DNA from: Rhodococcus zopfii NBRC 100606 = JCM 9919
Lineage (GTDB): Bacteria > Actinomycetota > Actinomycetes > Mycobacteriales > Mycobacteriaceae
Reading direction: 5' to 3'
DNA length: 52,981 nucleotides
NCBI RefSeq assembly: GCF_001895025.1
Contig: NZ_BCXI01000050.1
Location: forward strand, 1 to 52,981
The notes beneath the pieces are model-generated. The model made no database searches, was not told the DNA's origin, and saw only the letters and a program-made list of their open reading frames with translations. Within the stretch, counting starts at the first letter, position 1, and every line of letters starts with the position of its first letter. Shown piece after piece: positions 17,276 through 26,002 of this stretch. The position numbers were made by a program, and so were the translations under genes.

Positions 17276-18633
17276 CCACCATCGCAACGGCTCCGCTCCG
17301 CGTCTCCGGAGGCGAACACGAACACGGCCACCTCGAGGAACTGCGCACCGATCCCATCGCGCTGATGAAGCGGGTCCGCGAGGAGTGCGGGGACGTCGGT
17401 GTCTTCCAGCTCGCCGACAAGAAGGTCGTGCTGCTCTCGGGAGCCGAGGCCAACGAGTTCTTCTTCCGCGCCGCGGACGAGGAGCTCGACCAGCAGGCCG
17501 CCTACCCGTTCATGAAGCCCGTCTTCGGTGAGGGTGTCGTCTTCGACGCCAGCCCGGAGCGGCGCAAGGAGATGCTGCACAACACGGCGCTGCGCGGCGA
17601 GCAGATGAAGGGTCACGCCGCGACCATCGACCGTGAAGTCCAGAACATGATCGCCGGCTGGGGCGACGAGGGCGAGATCGACCTGCTCGAGTTCTTCGCC
17701 GAGCTGACCATCTACACGTCGTCGTCCTGCCTGATCGGCAAGAAGTTCCGGGACGAACTCGACGACCGCTTCGCACATCTCTACCACGACCTCGAGAAGG
17801 GCACGGACGCACTGGCATTCGTCGACCCCTACGCGCCGATCGAGAGCTTCCGGCGCCGCGACGAGGCCCGCGAGGGCCTGGTCGCCCTCGTTCAGGAGAT
17901 CATGAACGGCCGCATCGCGAATCCGCCGCAGGGCAAGGAGGACCGCGACCTTCTCGACGTGCTCGTCTCGATCAAGAACGAGGACGGCACCGAACGGTTC
18001 AGCGCGGACGAGGTGACCGGCATCTTCATCTCGATGATGTTCGCCGGGCACCACACCACCTCCGGCACGGCCGCGTGGGCGCTGATCGAGTTGCTGCGCA
18101 ACCCGGACTACCTGGACAAGGTCACCACCGAACTCGACGCCCTCTACGCCGACGGTGCCGACGTGAGTTTTCATGCGCTGCGCCGGATCCCGGTCCTGGA
18201 AGCGGTGCTTAAGGAGACGCTGCGGCTGCATCCGCCGCTGATCCTGCTGCTGCGCGTCGCCCGCGGCGACTACGAGGTCGGCGGATACCGCATCGCCGAC
18301 GGCGACCTGGTGGGCGCGACCCCGGCGATCTCCAACCGGATCCCCGAGGACTTCCCGAACCCCGATTCCTTCGACCCGGGTCGCTACATCGACCCGAACC
18401 AGGAGGACATCGTCAACCGCTGGACATGGATTCCGTTCGGCGCCGGCCGCCACCGCTGCGTCGGTGCCGCGTTCGCGTTGATGCAGCTCAAGGCGATCTT
18501 CTCGATCTTACTGCGCGACTTCGAATTCGAGATGGCACAGCCCGCCGACTCGTACCACAACGACCATTCCAAGATGGTGGTGCAGCTCGCGCAACCGTGC
18601 GCGGTGCGGTACCGCCGTCGCGCCCGGAAATGA
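17272..18633 (+). CDS. cyp51: Sterol 14-alpha-demethylase, CYP51
   Basis: Encodes 453 residues. It removes the 14-alpha methyl group of sterols in three oxygenation steps. The sequence follows the mycobacterial CYP51 closely along its length: RVSGGEHEHGHLEE at the start, FDASPERRKEMLHNTALRGE, ELTIYTSSSCLIGKKFRDEL, then the CYP51 I-helix MMFAGHHTTSGTAAW and the haem motif FGAGRHRCVGAAFA with C396. ExxR is in LKETLRLHPP. ATG overlaps the preceding stop. Its redox partner follows immediately. Actinobacteria generally do not make sterols, so the natural substrate in these bacteria remains open. Confidence 0.95.
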   Translation: MTTIATAPLRVSGGEHEHGHLEELRTDPIALMKRVREECGDVGVFQLADKKVVLLSGAEANEFFFRAADEELDQQAAYPFMKPVFGEGVVFDASPERRKEMLHNTALRGEQMKGHAATIDREVQNMIAGWGDEGEIDLLEFFAELTIYTSSSCLIGKKFRDELDDRFAHLYHDLEKGTDALAFVDPYAPIESFRRRDEAREGLVALVQEIMNGRIANPPQGKEDRDLLDVLVSIKNEDGTERFSADEVTGIFISMMFAGHHTTSGTAAWALIELLRNPDYLDKVTTELDALYADGADVSFHALRRIPVLEAVLKETLRLHPPLILLLRVARGDYEVGGYRIADGDLVGATPAISNRIPEDFPNPDSFDPGRYIDPNQEDIVNRWTWIPFGAGRHRCVGAAFALMQLKAIFSILLRDFEFEMAQPADSYHNDHSKMVVQLAQPCAVRYRRRARK

Positions 18634-18641
18634 GGAATCCC

Positions 18642-18836
18642 GTGAGGATCGAAGCGGATCTCGACCTCTGCCAGGGACACGCGATGTGCTCGATGGAAGC
18701 ACCCGACGTCTTCACGGTCGCGAAACACGGGACGGTGGAGATCCTTATGGACACCGTCCCGGAACGGCTGCGCGCCGACGTCGAAGCAGCCGTCGAGTAC
18801 TGCCCCACCCGAGCACTGAGCATCGTCGAAGACTGA
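18642..18836 (+). CDS. 3Fe-4S ferredoxin, CYP51 redox partner
   Basis: Encodes 64 residues from GTG 18642, with GAGGA 5 bases upstream; an ATG at 18630 would add four. The cluster ligands follow the pattern C-x2-H-x2-C...C-P: CQGHAMC (residues 10-16) and YCPTRALSI near the end. Replacement of the second cysteine by histidine is usual in P450-linked 3Fe-4S ferredoxins, such as Rv0763c. It delivers single electrons to CYP51 and perhaps to the other P450s of the operon. No ferredoxin reductase is encoded in the window. Confidence 0.9.
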   Translation: MRIEADLDLCQGHAMCSMEAPDVFTVAKHGTVEILMDTVPERLRADVEAAVEYCPTRALSIVED

Positions 18837-18850
18837 CCACAGGAGACACC

Positions 18851-19402
18851 ATGGCCCCGTTCGATCGTGCCGAGCTGGACGAGATGATCCAGCGCTGGAT
18901 CGATGCAAACAAGCGCGCCGAGGCCGACGGCGACTGGAAGCCCTTGGCGGACATGTACACCGAGGACGCCACCTACGGCTGGAATTACGGTCCGAAGGAA
19001 GAGTTCATGGCCGTCGGCCGTGAGGAGATCCGTGAGCTGGCCCTCGGCCAGGAGATGGACGGCCTCGAAGGCTGGGAGTATCCCTACCAGCAGTTCGTGG
19101 TCGACGAACGCACCGGCGACGTGATCGGCCTCTGGAAACAGGTCGCCGACGCCACCCGCGACGACGGCTCGCACTACACCGTCCAGGGCATCGGCGGCAG
19201 CTGGTTCCGCTACGGCGGCGACTTCCAGTGGTCGTGGCAGCGGGACTTCTTCGACTTCGGGAACGTCTCGCACCTGTTCCTCGAAATGATCACCGCCGGC
19301 GCGCTGTCCGACGGCATGAACAAGCGTATCGAGCGGTCGATGTCCGGTGAGAAGCTGCCCGGCTGGTATCCGGTCGGGAAGTCTCCGGTCCCGCTGTGGT
19401 GA
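18851..19402 (+). CDS. NTF2/SnoaL-like protein of the CYP51 operon
   Basis: Encodes 183 residues, AGGAGA before the ATG. The order of a leading helix (LDEMIQRWIDANKRAEADGD), LADMYTEDATYGWNYGPKE, and later beta-strand-rich VVDERTGDVIGLWKQVAD with SWFRYGGDFQWSWQRDFFD suggests a cone-shaped NTF2-like fold. The conserved downstream position after the ferredoxin recalls M. tuberculosis Rv0762c, of similar length. Members of this fold can be isomerases, hydrolases or simple binding proteins. It may act on, or carry, the CYP51 product, but nothing in the sequence proves a catalytic role. Confidence 0.7.
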   Translation: MAPFDRAELDEMIQRWIDANKRAEADGDWKPLADMYTEDATYGWNYGPKEEFMAVGREEIRELALGQEMDGLEGWEYPYQQFVVDERTGDVIGLWKQVADATRDDGSHYTVQGIGGSWFRYGGDFQWSWQRDFFDFGNVSHLFLEMITAGALSDGMNKRIERSMSGEKLPGWYPVGKSPVPLW

Positions 19403-20688
19403 GCGCCGCGGACGGACTCGCGCAATCAGGTACCGGCGACCGGGCCGCCCACATGTCGTTCGCGGCTCTCTCGCGCCGCGACCTGGCGGTGCTCGTGCCG
19501 GAACTGCTGCTGTGCGGCCAGCTCATCGACCGCTCCGGGATGGCGCACCTGATCTCGGCGTTCGGCCGCGATGGCATGGCCGAGGTCGCGATCGAGGAGT
19601 GGCAGGCGTCGAGCCCCTGGTACACCAAGCGCATGCAGCGTGCCCTGGGCTACGAGGGCGACGACGTCGTGACGATCTTCAAGGGCCTGCAGCTCGATAT
19701 CGGTGCGCCGCCCCAGTTCATGGACTTCCGGTACCGGGTGGACGATCGGAACCACGGCGAATTCTGGCTTGACCACTGCGGCGCCCTCATGGACGTCGAG
19801 CCGCTCGGGGACGACTACGTGACGTCGATGTGCCACGACATCGAGGACCCGACATTCGACGCGACCGCCCTCGCCACCAATCCGCACGCACAGGTGCGTC
19901 CGATCCACCGTCCGCCGCGCCGACCCGCGGATCGGAACCCGCACTGCGCGTGGACCGTCGTCATCGACCCGTCGCACGTGCCGCCGCAGATGGAACCGCA
20001 CACCGAGGCGATCGGGCGAGCCGTCGCGGTCACCGTCGAACTGAGCCCCATCGATCCCGGCGACGAGGGCAACGCCGACTATTCGGGGCCGCTGCTCTCG
20101 GACGTGCGGTTCGGCGACTTCTCTCACTCCGCGCTCGTGCGGATCGCGGAGGAGGTGTGCCTGCAGCAGCACTTGCTCACGCTCGGGTTCCTGCTCGGCG
20201 TGCGGAAACGGGCCGACGAGGAGTCGGCCCTGATCATCACCCGTAAGCAACTCACCGGCATCGCGGGCCTGACCGCCGAACGCATCCGGGCCGCGCTCGG
20301 TCTTCCCGCCGATCTCGAGGGCCTGGCGACGGTGCTGTCGGTGCACCCGATGTTCGCGCCGCAGCAGTACGTCGACCGCGACATCCGGTTCGACGGGCAG
20401 AGACTCGAGCTGTGTATCCGCCGCGGTGGGGGAGCGCACACGGACGGTGCCTGGCCGACACTGGTCGACGGCGAGCATCTCGGGGCACTGAATGCCCTTG
20501 TCCGCGGCGTGGATCCGCACTTCTCCGTGCGGGTCGTCGCCGAGGACGCAGTTGCGCTGATCGTCGAGGTGATCGTGGAGTCGGCGCCCGCGAAGGAATG
20601 CGGCGAGGTCGCTATCACCAGGTTCAGCTCGGGCGCGAGTTTCGTCTTTGCAGATCGAGGAATCCCTTTGCCGCTCACTGTGGTCTGA
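19399..20688 (+). CDS. Conserved hypothetical protein, possibly ATC-hydrolase-like N-terminus
   Basis: Encodes about 429 residues; GTG at 19399 overlaps the previous stop, and another GTG stands 3 bases before it. No signal peptide or membrane helix is visible, so it should be cytoplasmic. The N-terminal 140 residues (LVPELLLCGQLIDRSG, EEWQASSPWYTKRMQRAL, EFWLDHCGALMDVEP, YVTSMCHDIEDPTFD) recall the L-2-amino-thiazoline-4-carboxylic acid hydrolase-like family, with two cysteines and a His-Cys pair. The C-terminal half is unrecognised. Tight coupling to the CYP51 genes and the acyl-CoA ligase suggests a part in the same pathway. Confidence 0.55.
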   Translation: MSAADGLAQSGTGDRAAHMSFAALSRRDLAVLVPELLLCGQLIDRSGMAHLISAFGRDGMAEVAIEEWQASSPWYTKRMQRALGYEGDDVVTIFKGLQLDIGAPPQFMDFRYRVDDRNHGEFWLDHCGALMDVEPLGDDYVTSMCHDIEDPTFDATALATNPHAQVRPIHRPPRRPADRNPHCAWTVVIDPSHVPPQMEPHTEAIGRAVAVTVELSPIDPGDEGNADYSGPLLSDVRFGDFSHSALVRIAEEVCLQQHLLTLGFLLGVRKRADEESALIITRKQLTGIAGLTAERIRAALGLPADLEGLATVLSVHPMFAPQQYVDRDIRFDGQRLELCIRRGGGAHTDGAWPTLVDGEHLGALNALVRGVDPHFSVRVVAEDAVALIVEVIVESAPAKECGEVAITRFSSGASFVFADRGIPLPLTVV

Positions 20689-20713
20689 GCGCACGACCCG
20701 AAAGGATCTCTGC

Positions 20714-22303
20714 GTGGCCCACAACTTTGCGGACCTGCTCGAACACGCCGTCGACGCGGTGCCGGATCGTGTGGCGCTGATCGTCGGCGACCGTCAGGTC
20801 ACGTTCCGGGAACTGGACGCTCGTGCGAACCGGCTCGCCCACCATTTCGCTGCCGCCGGATTCGGCGAGGGCAGTCACATCGGTATCCACCTGCACAATT
20901 CGGTCGAGGCCGTCGAAACCGTCTTCGCGGCGTTCAAGATCCGGGCGGTGCCGATCACCGTCAACTACCGCTACACGTCGGACGAACTCGCATACCTGTA
21001 CGGCAACGCCGACCTCGACGCACTCGTGTTCCACCGGACGTACGGGCAGATCGTCGAGGACGTATGGCCGTCGGTGCCGAACCTGCGACACCGTCTCGTC
21101 GTCGACGACCGGCACGCGGACCCGTCGTCGTACGAGGAGGCACTCGCGGCGAGTTCACCCGAACGCGGCTTCGGTGCGCGCTCCGGCGACGACCGGTACA
21201 TCATCTACACCGGCGGAACCACCGGCCGCCCCAAGGGCGTGGTGTGGCGGCAGGAGGACATCTGGCGGGTCCTGGCCGGCGGATCCGACTTCTACAGCGG
21301 CGAACCCGTCCCGGACGAATACCACCAGTCCCGGCTCGCAGCGGCCGCTGCCGAACCGAGCCGGTGGTTGCTGCTGCCGCCGCTCATCCACACCTCCGCG
21401 TTGATGACCACGTGCAACGCGCTGTTCTCGGGCAACACGGTGCTACTCGATCATCATTTCGACGCGCACCGCACATGGGAGATCGTGCAGCGGCACCGGC
21501 CGCAGGTCATGGTCATCACCGGGGACGCGATGGGCCGGCCGCTCGTCGACGCGCTCACCGGGGGCGGCTACGACCCGACCGGGCTCGGTGTGGTCGCGTC
21601 CGGTGCCGCACTGTTCTCGCAGTCGGTCAAGGACGCGATGTTCGACGCGGTTCCCGGTGTGCTCATCTCCGATTCGGTCGGATCGTCGGAAACCGGTTTC
21701 AGCGGCATCGGCATCGCGACCAAAGGTCTTGTGCAGGAGAGCGGACCGCGGATCGGTGCGGGACGGGGCTCCTGCGTCGTCGACGACGACGGCCGGCCCG
21801 TCACCCGTGGCGAGGGCTGGCTCGCGAAGAAGGGTCATGTGCCGGTCGGGTACTACAACGATCCGGTTCGATCCGCTGAGGTCTTCAGGGTGATCGACGG
21901 TGAACGGCTCGTCGTCACCGGCGACCGTGCCCGCGCCGAGGAGGACGGCACGATCACGCTGCTCGGCCGCGGGAACATGGTCGTCAACACCGGTGGCGAG
22001 AAGGTGTTCGCCGAGGAGGTCGAGGCGGTCCTCAAGGCGCATCCCGCGGTGTACGACGCGATCGTCATCGGTGTGCCCGACGAGCGGTGGGGACAACGGG
22101 TGGCCGCGGTGATCCGTCCCCGCGAGGCTGGCGTACTCGACATCGGCGACGTCGAACGGCACGCTCGCCGCACACTCGCCGGCTACAAGATTCCCCGTTC
22201 GATCTGGGTGTCCGACACCGTCGAGCGCACCCCGAGCGGCAAACCCGACTATCGCTGGGCGCACGACTACGCGTCGAGAACCGAGGCACACCACACCATC
22301 TGA
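20714..22303 (+). CDS. AMP-binding acyl-CoA ligase (FadD-like)
   Basis: Encodes 529 residues from GTG 20714 with AAAGGA upstream. It activates a carboxylic acid through an acyl-adenylate to the CoA thioester. The P-loop-like motif is IIYTGGTTGRPKGVVWRQED (about 160-179); the WRQED ending is common in sterol side-chain ligases of the FadD17/FadD19 type. SDSVGSSETGFSG, VTGDRARAEEDG and the C-terminal lysine region RTPSGKPDYRW complete the ANL fold. With the P450s and the sterol-oxidase-like gene it suggests activation of an oxidised terpenoid or sterol side chain. Confidence 0.86.
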   Translation: MAHNFADLLEHAVDAVPDRVALIVGDRQVTFRELDARANRLAHHFAAAGFGEGSHIGIHLHNSVEAVETVFAAFKIRAVPITVNYRYTSDELAYLYGNADLDALVFHRTYGQIVEDVWPSVPNLRHRLVVDDRHADPSSYEEALAASSPERGFGARSGDDRYIIYTGGTTGRPKGVVWRQEDIWRVLAGGSDFYSGEPVPDEYHQSRLAAAAAEPSRWLLLPPLIHTSALMTTCNALFSGNTVLLDHHFDAHRTWEIVQRHRPQVMVITGDAMGRPLVDALTGGGYDPTGLGVVASGAALFSQSVKDAMFDAVPGVLISDSVGSSETGFSGIGIATKGLVQESGPRIGAGRGSCVVDDDGRPVTRGEGWLAKKGHVPVGYYNDPVRSAEVFRVIDGERLVVTGDRARAEEDGTITLLGRGNMVVNTGGEKVFAEEVEAVLKAHPAVYDAIVIGVPDERWGQRVAAVIRPREAGVLDIGDVERHARRTLAGYKIPRSIWVSDTVERTPSGKPDYRWAHDYASRTEAHHTI

Positions 22304-22306
22304 CGC

Positions 22307-22340
22307 ACCGGTCCGCGGCGGAGCACCGACGCGGACCGGT
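22307..22340 (+). terminator. Hairpin between the ligase and GMC genes
   Basis: A perfect 11-bp stem (ACCGGTCCGCG and its complement) with a 12-nt loop begins 3 bases after the ligase stop. It may partly terminate transcription, or attenuate expression of the GMC gene whose ribosome site starts 10 bases downstream. Confidence 0.55.
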
Positions 22341-22363
22341 CCCTCTCGCGAGGAGACATCCAC

Positions 22364-23932
22364 GTGGATACTGCGCTGTCGCGCCGGACCCTGCTGGGCG
22401 GTGCCGCGGCCGCCGCACTCGCCCTGACCGTCGCCCGCACACCGCGGGCTCGAGCCGACGTCACCGAGGAACGTCACCGCGCCGTGGTGATCGGCAGCGG
22501 CTTCGGTGGCGCGATCACCGCCGCGCACCTCGGCCGCGCGGGTGTGCAGACGCTCGTGCTCGAACGCGGGCTGCGCTGGCCCACCGGGCCGAATTCGCAG
22601 ACGTTCCCGCACATGCTGGCCCCGGACCATCGCGCATCATGGCTGTCGCCGCTGCCGGTGATGACCGGTGCCCCACCGATTCCGTCGCTGCCGTACACCG
22701 GTCTGATGGAACGGGTGAAGGGCAACGGTATCGACATCCTGTGCGGTGCCGGCGTCGGCGGCAGTTCTCTGCTCTATCACGGTATGACGTTGCAGCCGAA
22801 CGAAGAACAATTCGCGCGGTCGGTGTCCGGCCGGATCGACTACGACCTGCTCGATCGCGAGTACTTTCCGCGGGTAGCGCGGACATTGCATCTGGCCACC
22901 ATTCCCGACGACCTTCTGCATCACGAGAAGTATCGGTCCTCGCGTCAGTTCCTCGAGCGCGCCACCGCCGAGGGCCTGGACGCATTCCGGGTGCCGATGC
23001 CCATCGACTGGGACTTCGCGCGCCGGGAACTGGCCGGGGAGTTGTCCCCGTCGTACACCAACGGCGATCTCATCTACGGGGTCAACAACGGCGGCAAGTT
23101 CTCCGTCGACGTCACCTGGCTCGCCGAGGCCGAGGCCACCGGCAACGTCCACGTCGCAACCCTGCACCGCGTCAACGACATCGAACGCGACGCCGGCGGA
23201 CGGTGGGTTGCGCACACCGACCGGCTCGCGACCGACGGCACCGTCGTCGAACGCAAGCGGATCGTCGCGGACGCGCTGTTCCTCGGCGCCGGATCACCCG
23301 GGACGACACGGCTGCTCGTCAAGTCGAAGGCGAAGGGATTGGTGCCGGATCTACCGGACGGTGTCGGTGCCGGCTGGGGCAACAACGGGGACCGGGTCTT
23401 CTCGGTGACCACGCCGCTGCTCAGCCCCGGTGCGTTCCAGGGTGGTCCGGCCTGCGTCGGGTTCCGGGACTTCGACAACCCGGCGGGTGCGCTGACGATC
23501 GTGACCGGCCCGGTGCCGTTCCCGGTCGATCTGGGAACCACCTCGGTGATCGGGTTCGGCACAGTCAAGGGGCTCGGCCGCTGGCACTACGACGCGACGC
23601 GCGACGATGCGGTGCTCACCTGGGACCAGGCCTACGATCGTGACCTGACCCGCGCGATCGCGGCGCGCATCCGTCAGATCGCAGGCCCCGCCGCGGTGCT
23701 GTTGGATGTCAATTCGCTGGACGTCAACACCTTCCATCCGCTCGGCGGTGCCACCTTCGATGCGGTGTGCGACGACGCGGGCCGGGTGCACGGGCAACGC
23801 GGGCTCTACGTCGTGGACGGGGCGAAGATTCCCGGCTCGACCGGCGCGTGCAACCCGTCGATGACGATCGCCGCGCTCGCCGAGTTCGGCGCCGACGACA
23901 TCGTCCGCCGCGACCTCGGCACTCTCTTCTGA
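22364..23932 (+). CDS. Exported GMC oxidoreductase, cholesterol oxidase-like
   Basis: Encodes 522 residues from a GTG with AGGAGA upstream. A Tat signal is visible: SRRTLLGGAAAAALALTVA and a likely cut after ARA near residue 31. The FAD-binding VVIGSGFGGAITAAHLGRAG follows at about 41-60. GAGVGGSSLLYHGMTL and the C-terminal NTFHPLGGATFD with the catalytic histidine, then GLYVVDGAKIPGSTGACNPS, follow cholesterol oxidases of the ChoA/ChoD group. Such enzymes oxidise the 3-hydroxyl of sterols with O2 and isomerise the double bond. The exact substrate is inferred. Last gene of the rightward operon. Confidence 0.83.
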   Translation: MDTALSRRTLLGGAAAAALALTVARTPRARADVTEERHRAVVIGSGFGGAITAAHLGRAGVQTLVLERGLRWPTGPNSQTFPHMLAPDHRASWLSPLPVMTGAPPIPSLPYTGLMERVKGNGIDILCGAGVGGSSLLYHGMTLQPNEEQFARSVSGRIDYDLLDREYFPRVARTLHLATIPDDLLHHEKYRSSRQFLERATAEGLDAFRVPMPIDWDFARRELAGELSPSYTNGDLIYGVNNGGKFSVDVTWLAEAEATGNVHVATLHRVNDIERDAGGRWVAHTDRLATDGTVVERKRIVADALFLGAGSPGTTRLLVKSKAKGLVPDLPDGVGAGWGNNGDRVFSVTTPLLSPGAFQGGPACVGFRDFDNPAGALTIVTGPVPFPVDLGTTSVIGFGTVKGLGRWHYDATRDDAVLTWDQAYDRDLTRAIAARIRQIAGPAAVLLDVNSLDVNTFHPLGGATFDAVCDDAGRVHGQRGLYVVDGAKIPGSTGACNPSMTIAALAEFGADDIVRRDLGTLF

Positions 23933-23982
23933 TCGGCGGCGGGTGCCTGTTGCCGCTCAGCGGACCCTGATGAGTGACCGAT

Positions 23983-24015
23983 GACGGCCCGTGCGGGACT
24001 CCGTACGGGGCCGTC
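23983..24015. terminator. Hairpin after the GMC gene
   Basis: GACGGCCCGTGCGG pairs with CCGTACGGGGCCGTC with one bulge and one mismatch. It lies 50 bases after the GMC stop, in the space between convergent genes. Confidence 0.5.
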
Positions 24016-24102
24016 GACCGGCATGTACGCCATCGTGAACGAACGCTTACCGGTAGGAGTCCGTCCGATCGGGATGTCGATCATCTCTGTGTCCGTTCCC
24101 CG

Positions 24103-24144
24103 CGTTGGTTGCCGGGTGTCTCACGACCATCCTGGCAACCAACG
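24103..24144. terminator. Hairpin after the KstD-like gene
   Basis: CGTTGGTTGCC pairs perfectly with GGCAACCAACG, extended by a near-match to about 14 bp, around a 14-nt loop. It serves the leftward gene that ends at 24212, and perhaps both convergent genes. Confidence 0.6.
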
Positions 24145-24211
24145 TGCAGAGCGGGCGGATTCCGAATCGGGAAGCATCCACCGGTGATGGGTGCCGGGGA
24201 GTGCGGGTGCG

Positions 24212-25678
24212 TCAGCCCTTGGCGGCGGAGATGCCGGCGCGGCGACCGAAGAAGCTGCCGTCGCCGAGGGAAGTTCCGCTCGCGTACCCCCCGGCACACA
24301 CTCCGGACGTGCAGCGACCGGCCGCGAACAGGCCGGGGATCGGCTGGCCGGAGACGTGCAGCACCTCCGAGTCGACGGTGGTGCGCAGGCCGCCGAGAGT
24401 GAACCCGGCCGTGAAGTTGCGCAGGTCCAGCGCCGCGATCGGGGTGCCGATGGGCTTGACCCACTCGCTCTTCTTCCCGAGGACCGGGTCCTCGCCGTTC
24501 TCGGCATGCCGGTTGTAGACCTCGACGGTGGCCTGCAGGGTCCCGGCGGGCAGGCCCATCTCCGATTCGAGTTCCTCGACCGACTCGGCCACCCATTTCG
24601 GCTGGAACCGGAAGAACGGGGTGGAACTGCGTGCAGCGGAACCCTCTTCGTAGGCGGCCTCGTCGATGACGAGGAAGGCCTGGTTGTCGTTCTTGAGCAG
24701 GGTGAGCTGACCGATCCGGCCCGGGTAGGTGTCCTCCGGGACGTACCGCTGGCCACGTGCGTTCACGAGGATTCCGCGCGCCATGAGCTGCGGATCGCCG
24801 AAGAACGCGACCTCGGTGGCATCCATGTGCGCGAGGTCGGCGCCGAGGGCCTGCGCCATGCGGATGGCGCGACCGTCGTGTTCCTCGATGGCGGCACCGG
24901 GACGGCCGATCAGGTTCGGCGCGTAGGCCTCGATCATCTCCTTGTTGTACGCGAAGCTGCCGGTCGCAAGGACGACGCCGCGGCGCGCTCGCACGTGCAG
25001 GTCCTTGCCGTACCGCTTCGCGGCGATACCGACGACGCGCCCGCTGTCGTCGACGATCAGGCGCTGCACGCGCACGTCGTATTCTGCCTTGACGCCGAGC
25101 TTTTCGGCGGTCTCGGCGAGCGGCTTCATGATCATGTAGCCGCCGCCCTGCTCGCCGGTGCGCTTGTTGCTCATCTGCGGCACGTGCCCACGGGGCGCCG
25201 GGGTGGCGATCTCGTTGAACGGCGCGGCGTTCTCCCCACCGGAATACATGAGGCCGTCGTCGCCGGGGATCTCCCAGCCCGGTTCGCCCCAGAAACTCTC
25301 CTTGAACACGACGCCGTTCTCGACCAGCCAGTTGTAGTGGTCGACGCTGCCCTCGCAGTATTCGGTGAGCTTCGCGTCGTCGGTGCCGGGACCGAGCGCA
25401 GCCGCCATGAACGTCTTCATGTTCTCGGGGGTGTCCTCGAAGCCGAGTGCCTTCTGCAGCGGGGTGCCGCCGCCGAGATACAGGATGCCGCCCGACAGTG
25501 AGGCCGCTCCGCCCCAGCCGCCGGTACGTTCGAGGACCAGGACGTCGGCTCCGGCACGGGCAGCCTCGATGGACGCGGAGACCCCGGCGATGCCGTTGCC
25601 GGCGATGACGACGTCGGCTTCGAGGTCCCAGGCAGGGATCTCCTCGGCGCGCAAGGGGTGCAGGGGAGTTGAGGTCAT
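24212..25678 (-). CDS. FAD-dependent oxidoreductase, 3-ketosteroid dehydrogenase-like
   Basis: Encodes 488 residues from ATG 25678. DVVIAGNGIAGVSASIEAAR (about residues 22-41) binds FAD; GGWGGAASLSGGILYLGGGT follows as in KstD and fumarate-reductase-type flavoproteins. The C-terminal FTLGGLRTTVDSEVL and IPGLFAAGRCTSGVCAGGYA SGTS block closes the FAD site. The family holds 3-ketosteroid delta-1- and delta-4-dehydrogenases. The tyrosine pattern needed for delta-1 chemistry could not be checked by eye, so a role on a steroid is inferred from neighbours. No clear ribosome site is seen. Confidence 0.78.
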   Translation of the reverse strand: MTSTPLHPLRAEEIPAWDLEADVVIAGNGIAGVSASIEAARAGADVLVLERTGGWGGAASLSGGILYLGGGTPLQKALGFEDTPENMKTFMAAALGPGTDDAKLTEYCEGSVDHYNWLVENGVVFKESFWGEPGWEIPGDDGLMYSGGENAAPFNEIATPAPRGHVPQMSNKRTGEQGGGYMIMKPLAETAEKLGVKAEYDVRVQRLIVDDSGRVVGIAAKRYGKDLHVRARRGVVLATGSFAYNKEMIEAYAPNLIGRPGAAIEEHDGRAIRMAQALGADLAHMDATEVAFFGDPQLMARGILVNARGQRYVPEDTYPGRIGQLTLLKNDNQAFLVIDEAAYEEGSAARSSTPFFRFQPKWVAESVEELESEMGLPAGTLQATVEVYNRHAENGEDPVLGKKSEWVKPIGTPIAALDLRNFTAGFTLGGLRTTVDSEVLHVSGQPIPGLFAAGRCTSGVCAGGYASGTSLGDGSFFGRRAGISAAKG

Positions 25679-26002
25679 TCGATGTTCGGCGCGGATGTTT
25701 CCTCGTTCACGAGGGAGAAAGCGCCGTCCTCCTTCCGAGTGTGTCGTGGTGTCGGGCAAACCTTGTCGGTGGGTCGGTCAGCCAATGCCGCGCATGCGAA
25801 CCGAGTTGGGGCGCTACAATTACCGGCTGCCGCCGGACGCCACCGCCGAGGCCGGCCTGATCGAGGAGCGGCCACACCGGCGTCGACGTAGGTCACGGGG
25901 GATCCGCCTCCTTCGGGTGGTGGTGCTGGTGCGGTCTGAATCGGGAATCTTCCGTCTTCGGGCAGGAGAGGTGTTGAGGTGATCCGTTCTGGTCGTGGGG
26001 TT
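25679..26002. other. Gene-free interval of about 320 bases
   Basis: No plausible coding frame, tandem repeat or strong hairpin was seen. It should hold the promoter of the KstD-like gene; ATTACCGG and other AT-richer spots near 25815 break an otherwise GC-rich run. Confidence 0.45.
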
